Assembly (NCBI RefSeq): GCF_000974805.1
Contig: NZ_BBQZ01000001.1
Coordinates: forward strand, 363,680 to 427,679
Source: Demequina salsinemoris
Lineage (GTDB): Bacteria; Actinomycetota; Actinomycetes; Actinomycetales; Demequinaceae
Direction of reading: 5' to 3'
Length of the DNA: 64,000 bases
Of this stretch, positions 46,483 to 56,233 are shown piece after piece; within the stretch, counting starts at the first letter, position 1; each line of letters opens with the position of its first letter. A program made the position numbers and the translations under genes. Below the pieces are notes generated by a model. The model saw only the letters and a list, made by a program, of their open reading frames with translations, was not told the origin of the DNA and did not search any database.

Positions 46483-47619
46483 TTAGGAGACGGCCGCGAT
46501 CGACTGCGTCGCGATCTCGCGCTCCTCGTTGGTCGGGATGACCCAGATCTGCACCTTCGAGTCGTCGGCGGAGACGAGCGTGGCCTGCTTCTTGCGGCCC
46601 GCGTTCTTCTCGGCGTCGATCTTGATGCCCAGGTTCTCGAGGCCCTGAAGCGACTCGAGGCGGACAATGTCGTCGTTCTCACCGACACCAGCCGTGAACA
46701 CGATCGCGTCGACCGAGCCCATCAGCGCGTAGTACTGGCCCACGAAGCCCTTGATGCGACGGGTGTACACGTCGAGTGCGAGGCGCGCGTCGTGGCTGCC
46801 CTCGTCGATCGCCTTGTGGACGTCGCGAAGGTCCGAGTAGCCGCACATGCCGAGCAGGCCGGACTGCTTGTTGAACAGCGTGTCGATCTCGTCGATCGAC
46901 ATGCCGGCGGCGCGGTGCAGGTGGAACACGACGGCCGGGTCGATGGTGCCCGTGCGCGAGCCCATCATGAGGCCGTCGAGCGGCGTGAGGCCCATCGACG
47001 TGTCGACGGCGATGCCGCCCTGCACGGCGTCGGCGGACGCGCCGTTGCCGAGGTGCAGCGTGATGACGTTGACGTCCTTGGGGTCCTTGCCCATGGCCGC
47101 GGCGCACTCGCGCGACACATAGCCGTGCGAGGTGCCGTGGAAGCCGTACTTGCGGATCCCGTGCTCCTTGGCGACGCGCAGATCCAGCGGGTAGGTGTAC
47201 GCCGCCTCGGACAGCGTGGTGTGGAACGCCGTGTCGAACACCGCGACGTGCGGGATGTTCGGGAACTGGGCACGCGCGGCGGAGATGCCGGCCACGTGGC
47301 CCGGGTTGTGCAGCGGCGCGAGGACGGAGAGCTTCGCGATGCCGCGCTCCACCTCGTCGTCGATGATGGTGGGCGCGGAGAACTCCTCGCCTCCCTGGAC
47401 GATGCGGTGGCCGACGACGTTGAGCGCCTTCAGGTCGACGCCCGAGTCGGGCTTGCCGAGCACGTCGATGATCTCGTGGATCGCGACCCCGTGGTCCGTC
47501 ACGCGCTCGACGATGCCGGAGGCCAGCGGCTCCTCCTTGGTGGTGTCGACCACCTGGTACTTCACCGAGCTGGATCCGCAGTTGAGGACCAGCGCGATCC
47601 CCTCGTAGTTCACTGCCAC
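46483..47619 (-). CDS. ackA: acetate kinase
   Basis: AckA makes ATP and acetate from acetyl-phosphate. The 378-residue product has the ASKHA phosphate motifs: 'VLNCGSSSVKYQVVD' at the start, 'HVAVFDTAFHTT', 'GIRKYGFHGTSHGYVS', 'ITLHLGNGASADAVQGG' and 'FTAGVGENDDIVR'. Length is slightly under the usual 395-400. It starts at GTG eight bases after the pta stop, so the two form an operon read pta-ackA. Confidence 0.97.
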   Translation of the reverse strand: MAVNYEGIALVLNCGSSSVKYQVVDTTKEEPLASGIVERVTDHGVAIHEIIDVLGKPDSGVDLKALNVVGHRIVQGGEEFSAPTIIDDEVERGIAKLSVLAPLHNPGHVAGISAARAQFPNIPHVAVFDTAFHTTLSEAAYTYPLDLRVAKEHGIRKYGFHGTSHGYVSRECAAAMGKDPKDVNVITLHLGNGASADAVQGGIAVDTSMGLTPLDGLMMGSRTGTIDPAVVFHLHRAAGMSIDEIDTLFNKQSGLLGMCGYSDLRDVHKAIDEGSHDARLALDVYTRRIKGFVGQYYALMGSVDAIVFTAGVGENDDIVRLESLQGLENLGIKIDAEKNAGRKKQATLVSADDSKVQIWVIPTNEEREIATQSIAAVS

Positions 47620-47627
47620 TGTTCTTC

Positions 47628-49709
47628 TCAGCCTTCCGAGTCGATCTGCTGTGCCTGGATGGCCGTGAGGGCCACCGTGTTGACGATGTCCTGCACCAGG
47701 GTGCCCCTGGAGAGGTCGTTGACGGGCTTGCGCAGTCCCTGGAGCACCGGGCCGATGGCCACGGCGCCCGCGGAGCGCTGCACTGCCTTGTACGTATTGT
47801 TACCCGTGTTCAGGTCGGGGAAGACCAGCACGGTCGCCTGGCCGGCCACGGGGGAGCCCGGTGCCTTGGAGGCGCCGACCGACGGGTCGACCGCCGCGTC
47901 GTACTGGATCGGGCCCTCGACCGGCAGGTCGGGGCGGCGCTCCTTGACGATCGCGGTGGCCTCGCGGACCTTGTCCACGTCGGAGCCCTTGCCGGACTCG
48001 CCCGTCGAGTAGGACAGCATCGCGATCTTCGGCTCGATGCCGAACTGCTCGGCCGTCGCGGCGGACGAGATGGCGATGTCCGCGAGCTCGGCCGCGGTCG
48101 GGTCCGGGTTCACGGCGCAGTCGCCGTACACGAGGACGCGGTCAGCCAGGCACATCAGGAACACGGACGACACGACGGACGTGCCGGGCACGGTCTTGAT
48201 GATCTGGAACGACGGCGTGATGGTGTGGGCCGTGGTGTGCGCGGCGCCGGAGACCATGCCGTCGGCGTCGCCCTCCTGGACCATCATCGTGCCGAAGTAG
48301 CTGACGTCCTGCACGCGGTCGCGCGCGACGTCCATCGTGGCGCCCTTGTGCTTGCGGAGCTCGTAGTACTTCTCCGCGTAGCGGGACACGTAGGCCTCGT
48401 CCTGAGGCGAGATGATCCGGGCCTTGTCGAGGTCGAGACCGAGCTCGGCGCCGCGGGCGCGGATCGAGGCCTCGTCGCCGAGGATCGTCAGCTCGACGAC
48501 GTTGCGCCGCAGCAGGGTCGAGGCGGCGCGCAGGATGCGGTCGTCGGTCCCCTCGGGCAGGACGATGTGCTTCATCGAGCCGCGGGCGCGGTCGAGCAGC
48601 TGGTTCTCGAACATGAGCGGCGTGACGACGTCCGTCTTCGCGACGTCGAGCAGCCTGGTGAGGGCCTCGGTGTCGACGTGGGACTCGAACATCTCGAGCG
48701 CGGTGTCGACCTTGAGCTGGGAGTCGCGGGTGAGACGTCCGCGGGTGTTCCAGCAGGTGCTCGCGGTGTCGTAGGTACCGAGGTCGGTGGTCGCGACGGG
48801 CAGCGACGAGCCGAGGCCGTCGATGAGGCGGCGGATCGGCTCGGCGGGCTCGAACCCGCCGTTGAGGATCACGCCCGACAGGGCGGGGAAGCCTCCAGCG
48901 GCGTGCGCGGTGAGGATCGCGAGGAGGGCGTCGGAGCGGTCGCCGGGGGTGACCACGACAGCGCCCTCCTTGAGGCGGCCGAGCAGGTGCTCGGGGCTCA
49001 TCGCGCCGACGACGATGGTCGAGACCTCGCGCGACATCAGCTCGGGCGAGCCGGAGATCACGGTGCCGTTCACGGCCTCGATGAGCGAGGCGAGCTCGGG
49101 CGCGACGAGCAGCGGCTCCTCGGGCAGGGCGCCGCCGACGAGGCCCTCCGGCAGGAGCGCCGCGATCTCCTTGACAGCGTCGGGATCGCAGCGGTTGGCG
49201 AACACTGCGGCGACGCGCGCGTGGTTGTTCTCCATCTCCTTGCGGGCGCCGTCGATCGTCTGCGCGATCTCGGCGGGGGTGCGATCCATGCCGCGCACGA
49301 CGAGCGCGACGGGGGCGCCCAGGTTGGCGGCGATGCGCGCGTTGAGCTCGAACTCGGCTGCGGCGGACTTGTCGGTGTAGTCGGTGCCGACGATCACGAC
49401 GGCGTCGCACTTGCGCTCGATCTCGTGATAGCGCTGGACGATCGTGCCGAGCGCGGCCTCGGGGTTCACGTGGACGTCGTCATAGGTGACGCCGACGGAC
49501 TCCTCGTAGGTCTGGTCGATGCCGTCGTGGCCGAGCAGGAGCTGGAGAACATAGTCGGATCCGTCGGCGACGCGGGCGACGGGACGGAAGATCCCGACGC
49601 GGCCGACGGTGCGAGAGAGCATCGCGGTGATGCCCAAAGCGATAGATGACTTGCCAGTGTCGCCTTCTGTCGAGGCGATGTAGATGGATCTAGACACGAC
49701 TTCAAGCAT
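47628..49709 (-). CDS. pta: phosphate acetyltransferase (long form with DRTGG/P-loop domain)
   Basis: Pta interconverts acetyl-CoA and acetyl-phosphate. The 693 residues have an N-terminal P-loop domain of the BioD/CobQ type ('IYIASTEGDTGKSSIALGI'), a central DRTGG domain and the C-terminal catalytic PTA_PTB domain from about residue 380 ('HIVLPEGTDDRILRAAS' to 'TVALTAIQAQQ'). Long forms are usually allosterically regulated. The ATG lacks a ribosome binding site; a GTG four codons in is an alternative. A small GCAGCG/CGCTGC hairpin lies just upstream. Confidence 0.97.
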   Translation of the reverse strand: MLEVVSRSIYIASTEGDTGKSSIALGITAMLSRTVGRVGIFRPVARVADGSDYVLQLLLGHDGIDQTYEESVGVTYDDVHVNPEAALGTIVQRYHEIERKCDAVVIVGTDYTDKSAAAEFELNARIAANLGAPVALVVRGMDRTPAEIAQTIDGARKEMENNHARVAAVFANRCDPDAVKEIAALLPEGLVGGALPEEPLLVAPELASLIEAVNGTVISGSPELMSREVSTIVVGAMSPEHLLGRLKEGAVVVTPGDRSDALLAILTAHAAGGFPALSGVILNGGFEPAEPIRRLIDGLGSSLPVATTDLGTYDTASTCWNTRGRLTRDSQLKVDTALEMFESHVDTEALTRLLDVAKTDVVTPLMFENQLLDRARGSMKHIVLPEGTDDRILRAASTLLRRNVVELTILGDEASIRARGAELGLDLDKARIISPQDEAYVSRYAEKYYELRKHKGATMDVARDRVQDVSYFGTMMVQEGDADGMVSGAAHTTAHTITPSFQIIKTVPGTSVVSSVFLMCLADRVLVYGDCAVNPDPTAAELADIAISSAATAEQFGIEPKIAMLSYSTGESGKGSDVDKVREATAIVKERRPDLPVEGPIQYDAAVDPSVGASKAPGSPVAGQATVLVFPDLNTGNNTYKAVQRSAGAVAIGPVLQGLRKPVNDLSRGTLVQDIVNTVALTAIQAQQIDSEG

Positions 49710-49921
49710 GGCACGTGTTCAGCAGCGTTTTCACGCTGCGGGGGACAAACTTCGTGCTCAGATACGATTCGCACGAATTGACACGTCAACCATCCGGGGG
49801 GCGTGTGAGGAATCCAATTCTTGCTGGCCACCTGTCAGACGCTGACCCTAGACTCGCCGCAAGAGCGCACGGACTCGCACGTGCGCGCCGGCGCCCCGCT
49901 CGTGGGGCCGAGGGCTGAGGG

Positions 49922-51157
49922 GTGAGAGGCTTGTTCGCGCGCGCGATGCACCGCTTGAACGCCGTGTTCACGCGCCTCAGCGACAGTGGGATCGACCGGG
50001 TTCCGGACAGTCACGTGCGCATGATCCAGGGCGCGAACCACTTCTTCCTCATCTCCACCCTGACGAACGCGCCGCTCGCCGTACTGATCGCGATCGCCTC
50101 GTGGCCGGACACCCTCTCGCCCGCCGTCTCCCACGTGGCGATGATCGCCGGCTGGTTCGTCGCCGTGTTCCTCAACGGCCGCGGGAGGCTCGCGTCCGCG
50201 AACCTCCTGGGCGTCGGGCTCCCGCTCGTCCAGTTCACCTATCTGTCCGTGGTGTTCTCCTCGAGTTCGCTGTTCGAGCTGCAGCTGCTGCTGCTCGGCG
50301 GGCTCGTCTACGTCGTGTTCGTGCCCACCCGTTGGAGATCGGGGCTGCTGTTCTCGCTGATCGGGCTCGTCGTCGCCGCGGTCCTCGTGGCCGTCCCCGC
50401 GTTCGCCGAGCCCCGCTACGACGTCCCCGCGTGGTGGATCGCGACGATCGCGGTCTTCAACCTCGCGAACGTCGCGTTCTTCCTGTTCTCCACGGGCTTC
50501 TTCAACAACAGCTACCTGCAGCGCGAGCGCCGACGGAACGGCGAGCTGCTCGCGGACGCCCATCTGCTCGCCGTCACGGACTCGCTCACGGGCCTGTACA
50601 ACCGTCGTGGCATCGAGCCCGAGCTCCAGTCGGCTCAGGTGACGGGTGACTACGTCCTCGCGATCGCCGACATCGATCACTTCAAGCAGATCAACGACCG
50701 GCTCGGGCACCAGGTCGGTGACACCGTGCTGAGCGACGTCGCCGCCGGCATCCGGGGCGCCCTCCCGGATGCGGCCGCGATCGCGCGCTGGGGCGGCGAG
50801 GAGTTCCTCATCGTCATGATCCAGGTGCAGCTCCCCGAGGCGCTGACGATGCTCGAGCGTGCGCGTGAGGCGGCGAACCGACAGGTCAGCGCGGGTGGGC
50901 GGACCGAGGACGTGACGATCTCGATCGGCGCGGTGCGGGTCGAGCGTCCCGGTTCTGTGGACGTCGCCATCGCCCGCGCCGACGGACAGCTGTACGAGGC
51001 GAAGCGCGGTGGACGCAACACCGTCCGAGGCGTGACGCTTCGCGAGCGCGCGGGGAGGCGGGGTCCGGCCGAGGCGACGGCGAGTGCCGAGGTGACGGGC
51101 GCAGTGCTCGAGGCCGCGGACGGGGCTGCCGGTCAGACGTCGTCACCCGGGGTCTAG
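49922..51157 (+). CDS. membrane-bound diguanylate cyclase (GGDEF)
   Basis: The 411-residue product has about five to six membrane segments (residues about 35-200) and a cytoplasmic GGDEF domain. That begins 'LAVTDSLTGLYNRRGIEPEL', has the active-site loop ARWGGEEF near residue 291 and ends with 'RADGQLYEAKRGGRNTV'. It should make cyclic di-GMP from two GTP. The four residues at the inhibitory I-site position are PDAA, not RxxD, so product inhibition is unlikely. The start is GTG. The C-terminal 50 residues are Ala/Gly-rich. Confidence 0.9.
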   Translation: MRGLFARAMHRLNAVFTRLSDSGIDRVPDSHVRMIQGANHFFLISTLTNAPLAVLIAIASWPDTLSPAVSHVAMIAGWFVAVFLNGRGRLASANLLGVGLPLVQFTYLSVVFSSSSLFELQLLLLGGLVYVVFVPTRWRSGLLFSLIGLVVAAVLVAVPAFAEPRYDVPAWWIATIAVFNLANVAFFLFSTGFFNNSYLQRERRRNGELLADAHLLAVTDSLTGLYNRRGIEPELQSAQVTGDYVLAIADIDHFKQINDRLGHQVGDTVLSDVAAGIRGALPDAAAIARWGGEEFLIVMIQVQLPEALTMLERAREAANRQVSAGGRTEDVTISIGAVRVERPGSVDVAIARADGQLYEAKRGGRNTVRGVTLRERAGRRGPAEATASAEVTGAVLEAADGAAGQTSSPGV

Positions 51158-51343
51158 CCGGGCGCACGTCGTCACCGGGAGCCCAGCACCGGCCCTCGCG
51201 GGCGGGCTTCCCGCGCCAGCGGGGACCGCTCGTCGCGGCCTCGCCCCGCGATACCCTGCTCGGGGCATTCGCCGAGGCCATCGAGGCCTGGCGGGCGGGC
51301 CGGACAATGAGAGGAGCCACCGCGTGGCGAAGCGAGGCGGCGT

Positions 51344-52111
51344 GTGAGCGGCACCCGCGGGCGCCTGCGGTGGGGCGCGCTCACGTCCGCGACCGCCCTC
51401 ATGCTCGTGGCCGTCGCCGCGACCGGCGCGCTGGGCTGGTGGCAGTGGACGCGCGCGCACGAGACAGGGCGCACGGTCGTCCCTGATCCCGCCGTGCCTC
51501 TGGCTGACGTGGTCCAGCCGGGAGACACCTCCGGTGCCGAGATCGGCAGGCAGGTCACCGTCGTCGGCGAGTGGGCCGATGCGGAGGCCTTCGTCGTCAC
51601 GGGCCGCGAGGTCGACGGACAGGACGCGCAGCTGCTCGTGCGTGCGCTCACGGTCGACGCCGATTCGACGGGCACGGGAGAGCCCGCGACGCTGGCCGTC
51701 GTGATCGGCTGGGCCGCCGCCGACGCGACGCCGTCCGTCGACGTCCCTGCCGGCGAGGTGGAGCTCGAGGGCTATCTGCGAGCCGCCGAGTCGTCCGCGA
51801 CCGCGACGGTCGCGTCCGAGGTCGACGCGACCGCCATCGGATCCGTCGCCACGTCGGCGTTCGCACAGGCCTGGCCTTCTCCGCTCTACACCGCGGTCCT
51901 CGTCTCGTACGAGGGCACCGAGGGCTGGGAGCCGCTCGAGCCGCTCGCGCCGACGCACGAGACCAACTTCCGCAATGCCGCCTATGCGGTCGAGTGGTGG
52001 ATCTTCGGCGCCTTCGCGGCGTTCGTCGCCGTGCGCTGGATGCGTGACAATGGGCGGGTGCGTCCCGCGGAGGGCGAGGACGCGGACCCCGGAGCCCAGG
52101 AGGACCAGTGA
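51344..52111 (+). CDS. SURF1 family protein
   Basis: SURF1 assists assembly of haem-copper cytochrome oxidase. The 255-residue product has two terminal membrane segments that bracket an outer domain. The hallmark 'LGWWQWTRAHE' follows the first segment, and 'NFRNAAYAVEWWIFGAFAAFVAVRW' forms the second. Length is normal. It starts at GTG with GAGG upstream. It precedes DUF3817 and guaA with 4-base overlaps, an order conserved in actinobacteria. Confidence 0.92.
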   Translation: MSGTRGRLRWGALTSATALMLVAVAATGALGWWQWTRAHETGRTVVPDPAVPLADVVQPGDTSGAEIGRQVTVVGEWADAEAFVVTGREVDGQDAQLLVRALTVDADSTGTGEPATLAVVIGWAAADATPSVDVPAGEVELEGYLRAAESSATATVASEVDATAIGSVATSAFAQAWPSPLYTAVLVSYEGTEGWEPLEPLAPTHETNFRNAAYAVEWWIFGAFAAFVAVRWMRDNGRVRPAEGEDADPGAQEDQ

Positions 52112-52476
52112 CTGAGCAGCCCGCGCCCATGGACGATGCGGGGGTGGGCCTGGACGCCAGGCTCGCACGAGACCTCAAGCGCTATCGGGTGATGGCGATC
52201 ATCACGGGCACGCTGCTGCTCACGGTCTTCCTCGGGCTGATCCGCTACGCGTTCGGTGTCACCGATGGCCCGATCGACACCTTCTTCTCGGCAGTCGCGA
52301 TCGTCCACGGGTGGGTGTTCATCGTCTACCTGGTGACGGTCATCATGCTGTGGATGCGGATGAGGTGGGGCCTCGGACGGCTGATCTACATGGCCGCAGG
52401 AGGCATCGTCCCGCTCCTGTCGTTCTTCGCCGAGCGCCGCATCAGCCGCGAGGTCGCCGGTAGTGTGAAGCCGTGA
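52108..52476 (+). CDS. DUF3817 family membrane protein
   Basis: The 122-residue protein has three hydrophobic segments and the family pattern '[47 protein letters not shown]'. The function is unknown; it is regularly found between SURF1 and guaA. Its GTG overlaps the SURF1 stop, and its stop overlaps the guaA GTG, both by four bases (GTGA), so all three are translationally coupled. Confidence 0.92.
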   Translation: MTEQPAPMDDAGVGLDARLARDLKRYRVMAIITGTLLLTVFLGLIRYAFGVTDGPIDTFFSAVAIVHGWVFIVYLVTVIMLWMRMRWGLGRLIYMAAGGIVPLLSFFAERRISREVAGSVKP

Positions 52477-54053
52477 GCAACCCCACCCAGCACCGCCCGG
52501 TCCTGGTCGTCGACTTCGGCGCGCAGTACGCGCAGCTGATCGCGCGACGGGTCCGCGAGGCGAGCGTGTACTCAGAGATCGTGCCGCACACCATGCCGGT
52601 GGCGCGGATGCTCGAGAAGGACCCCGCCGCGGTGATCCTCTCGGGTGGTCCGTCGTCCGTGTACGAGGACGGCGCCCCCCACCTTGACGACGAGGCGGCC
52701 CTGTTCGCGGCGGGCGTGCCCGTCATGGGCATCTGCTACGGCTTCCAGGTGATGGCCAAGGCGCTCGGCGGCACGGTCGCGAAGACGGGCCTGCGCGAGT
52801 ACGGCCGCACGCAGGCGCACGTCGCGGACGCCGGCTCGGCGCTGTCGGGCAGCCCCCAGACCCAGGAGGTCTGGATGAGCCACGGCGACTCCGTGCACGA
52901 GGCGCCCGAGGGCTTCACGGTGCTCGCGACCACCGAGGGCGCGCCCGTCGCCGCCTTCGAGAATGTCGACGCCCAGCTGTGCGGCGTCCAGTGGCACCCC
53001 GAGGTCAAGCACTCGCCGCTCGGCCAGGCCGCGATCGAGAACTTCCTGTACCGCGTCGCGGGCCTGACCCCGGACTGGACCAGCGCCAACGTGATCGACG
53101 AGCAGGTCGCGCTGATCCGCGAGCAGGTGGGCGACAAGCGCGTCATCTGCGCGCTGTCGGGCGGCGTGGACTCGGCGGTCGCCGCCGCGATCGTGCAGAA
53201 GGCCGTCGGCGACCAGCTCACGTGCATCCACGTCGACCACGGCCTGATGCGTGCTGGCGAGGTCGAGCAGATCGAGAAGGACTTCGTCGCGTCGACCGGC
53301 GTGCGCCTCATCATCCGCGACGAGAAGGAGCGCTTCCTGAGCGCCCTCGCTGGCGTGTCCGACCCCGAGACCAAGCGCAAGATCATCGGCCGCGAGTTCA
53401 TCCGCGTGTTCGAGGACTCCGCGCGCCAGGTGGTCGAGGAGGCCGGCGAGCACGGCGCCGAGGTCGAGTTCCTGGTCCAGGGCACGCTGTACCCGGACGT
53501 CGTCGAGTCCGGCGGCGGCGAGGGCGCGGCGAACATCAAGAGCCACCACAACGTGGGCGGCCTGCCCGACGACCTGCAGTTCTCGCTCGTCGAGCCGTTG
53601 CGCACGCTGTTCAAGGACGAGGTCCGCGCGGTGGGCCGCGAGCTCGGCATCCCCGAGGAGATCGTCGGCCGCCAGCCCTTCCCCGGGCCGGGCCTCGGCA
53701 TCCGCATCATCGGCGAGGTCACGTGGGAGCGCCTTGAGATTCTCCGCGCAGCCGACGCGATCGCCCGCGAGGAGCTCACCAAGGCCGGGCTGGACAACGA
53801 GATCTGGCAGTGCCCCGTGGTGCTGCTCGCGGACGTCCGCTCGGTCGGAGTCCAGGGCGACGGCCGCACCTACGGCCACCCGATCGTCCTGCGCCCCGTG
53901 TCCTCGGAGGACGCGATGACCGCCGACTGGTCGCGCCTGCCGTACGACGTGCTCGCGCACATCTCCAACCGCATCACCAACGAGGTGGCCGAGGTCAACC
54001 GCGTGACGCTCGACGTCACGAGCAAGCCGCCGGGCACCATCGAGTGGGAGTAG
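52473..54053 (+). CDS. guaA: GMP synthase (glutamine-hydrolysing)
   Basis: GuaA aminates XMP to GMP. The 526 residues comprise an N-terminal GATase domain (Cys in '[18 protein letters not shown]', His-Glu in '[11 protein letters not shown]'), a PP-loop ATP-pyrophosphatase domain ('[19 protein letters not shown]') and the C-terminal dimerisation domain ending '[15 protein letters not shown]'. Length is standard. It is last in the SURF1-DUF3817-guaA unit and is followed by a perfect terminator. Confidence 0.98.
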   Translation: MSNPTQHRPVLVVDFGAQYAQLIARRVREASVYSEIVPHTMPVARMLEKDPAAVILSGGPSSVYEDGAPHLDDEAALFAAGVPVMGICYGFQVMAKALGGTVAKTGLREYGRTQAHVADAGSALSGSPQTQEVWMSHGDSVHEAPEGFTVLATTEGAPVAAFENVDAQLCGVQWHPEVKHSPLGQAAIENFLYRVAGLTPDWTSANVIDEQVALIREQVGDKRVICALSGGVDSAVAAAIVQKAVGDQLTCIHVDHGLMRAGEVEQIEKDFVASTGVRLIIRDEKERFLSALAGVSDPETKRKIIGREFIRVFEDSARQVVEEAGEHGAEVEFLVQGTLYPDVVESGGGEGAANIKSHHNVGGLPDDLQFSLVEPLRTLFKDEVRAVGRELGIPEEIVGRQPFPGPGLGIRIIGEVTWERLEILRAADAIAREELTKAGLDNEIWQCPVVLLADVRSVGVQGDGRTYGHPIVLRPVSSEDAMTADWSRLPYDVLAHISNRITNEVAEVNRVTLDVTSKPPGTIEWE

Positions 54054-54060
54054 CCGCATG

Positions 54061-54095
54061 AGAAGGGGCGCCGTCCGTGGGACGGCGCCCCTTCT
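54061..54095. terminator. terminator after guaA
   Basis: AGAAGGGGCGCCGTCC / GGACGGCGCCCCTTCT is a perfect 16-bp stem with a GTG loop, eight bases after the guaA stop. A converging gene ends 18 bases further on, so it may act on both strands. Confidence 0.92.
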
Positions 54096-54112
54096 GCATG
54101 CACGGGGAGGCG

Positions 54113-54388
54113 TCAGGCGTCGGGGGAGCCCGCGTAGGGCGCGGTGTCCTCGAGCGGAGCGGTCGCGACGCGGTGGGTGGCGCGCTCGCGTCGGCCCGCG
54201 ACGGCCGCCGTGATGAGGAACCACACGCCGAGCGCGCCGAGCGCCACGATCGCGATGAGCTCGAGGTCGATCTCGTAGCCGGACAGCCGGTACGCGACCA
54301 TCACTCCCACGGCGGAGCTGGCGGCGCCGACGGTGGCCCAGCCGAGACGCTGGGCCGGGGTGCGGCGGGGGCGGGCGAAGGTGTCCAT
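54113..54388 (-). CDS. small membrane protein
   Basis: The 91-residue product has two hydrophobic segments (about residues 14-33 and 42-64) linked by an acidic loop, and a Pro/Ala-rich C-terminal tail. No family is recognised. Its ATG lies five bases after the stop of the PspC gene, and GGAG overlaps that stop as ribosome binding site, so it is cotranscribed with PspC. Confidence 0.78.
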   Translation of the reverse strand: MDTFARPRRTPAQRLGWATVGAASSAVGVMVAYRLSGYEIDLELIAIVALGALGVWFLITAAVAGRRERATHRVATAPLEDTAPYAGSPDA

Positions 54389-54393
54389 CGGTC

Positions 54394-56064
54394 TCACTCC
54401 TCGATCTCGTTGATGGTGACGGTGGTGACGGCGTCGTCGGAGATCACGAGCGTCAGCGTCGGGGCGTCCTCGGCGGCCGTGAGGGAGACGAGCGCAGTGT
54501 CCTCGCCGGCGACCGAGCACCAGAGCTGTCTCGAGGCCCATTCGACGTCCACCTGAGCGTCGCCCTCGGCGACGACCTCCAGCGGCGTTCCCGTGGGGAC
54601 CGTGATGAGCGTGTTCTCGGCGGAGAGCGTCAGCGTGCGGTCCGCGGCGAGCTCGCTCAGCGCGATCTGCTCGGTGCTGCCCTCGTTCTCCATCGCGAGG
54701 GCCGTCGCGTCGTAGCAGTCGCCGCGCAGGAGCACGTCGCTGTAGTCGGCGAAGGACGCGAGCGGGGCGATCGTCGCGTCCGCCTCGGGCGTGGCGGTGG
54801 CCACGGACGATGCGGTCGTGTCCTGACCTCCGTGCTCGGCCTCGTCGATGTCGAAGTCGGGGTCGATGTTGTCCTGGACCCAGCCCTCGATCGCGGCCTT
54901 GATCTCGCTCTCGACCTGCGCATCGTCCTCGAAGCCCCAGTGCGGGAGGATTCCTCCGCCGTCGTCCCAGTTGTCGCGGAACTGCGTGGACGCGGAGCCG
55001 ATGATCAGCACGGGCAGGATCCCGAGCACCGTCAGCACCCCGAGGAAGCCGAGCCGGCGACCCATCAGGCTGATGACGACGAGGATCGCGCCCCAGCCGA
55101 TCAGCACGGCCACGGGCCAGGCGACGAACGGGTGCACGGCGAGCAGATCGTTCCGCTCCGCGATCCACAGTCCGACGCCCGAGAGGATGAGCCACGCGAG
55201 CGCGGTCAGGTACCCCGCGGAGCCGGGGCCGGGGATCCGGGCGCGACGCCTCGCCTCGACCGCGGCGACGTGCGCCTGACGCTGAGCGTCGGCGGCCTGC
55301 CGGTGGGCCTCGTGCTGCGCCTGCCATGCGGCCTGCTGCGCCTGCCGCTGGGCGTCCCATGCCTGGCGCTGCGCCTCCGATGCCGCCTGCGCGCCTGCGG
55401 CATGGGCGCTCGCCCGGGCGGCGTCCTCCCATCCCGCGGTCGCCGGTCCGGCCTCGCCCGGAAGGGCTGCGTACACGGGCGCGGGCTGCTCCGCTCCGGG
55501 CGTGGCGCCCGAGGCTCCTGTCGCGTCACCGCCGGGCACGGGGCCGGGGTGCGGCTGGGGGCTGAGCGTCCCGTTGCGTCCGCGCTGGATCAGGTAGATC
55601 ACGAGCCAGGTCAGGCCTCCGACGATGACGAACCACCACACGAGGCCGAGCGTGTCGCCGAAGCTCCAGCCGCCGTTCCACGGCCACCCGCCGGTCCAGC
55701 TCCACGGCGTCAGCCGCTTGAGGCCGTCGGGGATCCCGCCGAGGCCGAGGACCGTGAGCACCGCGATGCCGAGCAGCGCTCCGACGTTCGTGACGCCGCG
55801 CCCGAAGTTCTGGATGATGATGTTCCCGTGGCGGTCGGGCAGCAGCCCCCAGCCGGCGGCGTATGCGAGCAGCCCGAAGCCCGCGGTGACCAGCGCGATG
55901 ACGACGAAGATCAGGCGGGCAGGGACCCGAGCGAGCCCGACGCGCTCGCCGAGCCCGTCGATGACTCCCCCGACGATCCCGTGGTCGCCGCGCGTGAGCC
56001 CCCACGACCGGATGGTCGTGAAGAACGCGGCCTCGCGTACCGGCTGCTCTCCCTGCTGGCTCAT
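54394..56064 (-). CDS. large PspC domain membrane protein
   Basis: The 556-residue product begins with a PspC domain (about residues 12-75, 'GLTRGDHGIVGGVIDGLGERVGL' and 'RLIFVVIALVTAGFGLLAYAAGWGLLPD'), then two further membrane segments, a Pro/Gly linker, a 50-residue Ala/Gln/Arg heptad-like stretch at about 225-275, four more membrane segments, and an outer beta-rich C-terminal domain from about 400 with three cysteines. PspC senses envelope stress. The order of the parts is unusual. It is divergent from a two-component system, a common partner of actinobacterial PspC proteins. GAGGGAG precedes the ATG. Confidence 0.87.
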   Translation of the reverse strand: MSQQGEQPVREAAFFTTIRSWGLTRGDHGIVGGVIDGLGERVGLARVPARLIFVVIALVTAGFGLLAYAAGWGLLPDRHGNIIIQNFGRGVTNVGALLGIAVLTVLGLGGIPDGLKRLTPWSWTGGWPWNGGWSFGDTLGLVWWFVIVGGLTWLVIYLIQRGRNGTLSPQPHPGPVPGGDATGASGATPGAEQPAPVYAALPGEAGPATAGWEDAARASAHAAGAQAASEAQRQAWDAQRQAQQAAWQAQHEAHRQAADAQRQAHVAAVEARRRARIPGPGSAGYLTALAWLILSGVGLWIAERNDLLAVHPFVAWPVAVLIGWGAILVVISLMGRRLGFLGVLTVLGILPVLIIGSASTQFRDNWDDGGGILPHWGFEDDAQVESEIKAAIEGWVQDNIDPDFDIDEAEHGGQDTTASSVATATPEADATIAPLASFADYSDVLLRGDCYDATALAMENEGSTEQIALSELAADRTLTLSAENTLITVPTGTPLEVVAEGDAQVDVEWASRQLWCSVAGEDTALVSLTAAEDAPTLTLVISDDAVTTVTINEIEE

Positions 56065-56233
56065 GATGACTCCCTCATGGTCGTGTGTCTGGATCCATCG
56101 TCCCGCCGGTGCCGCATCGGCCGCTATTGGGTATCCCCCTGATAGCGACCCTGATGTCGGCTGCGTCCCGGGGCGGGAGGGGTCCGTCGCGAGAGGGACG
56201 ACGCGCCTGGGAGGGCTCTGCCACGATGGGAGC

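Noticed and set aside
48225..49649. A 474-codon plus-strand frame opposite pta
   Set aside because: It is the antisense shadow of the Pta reading frame and has no recognisable domain or ribosome binding site.
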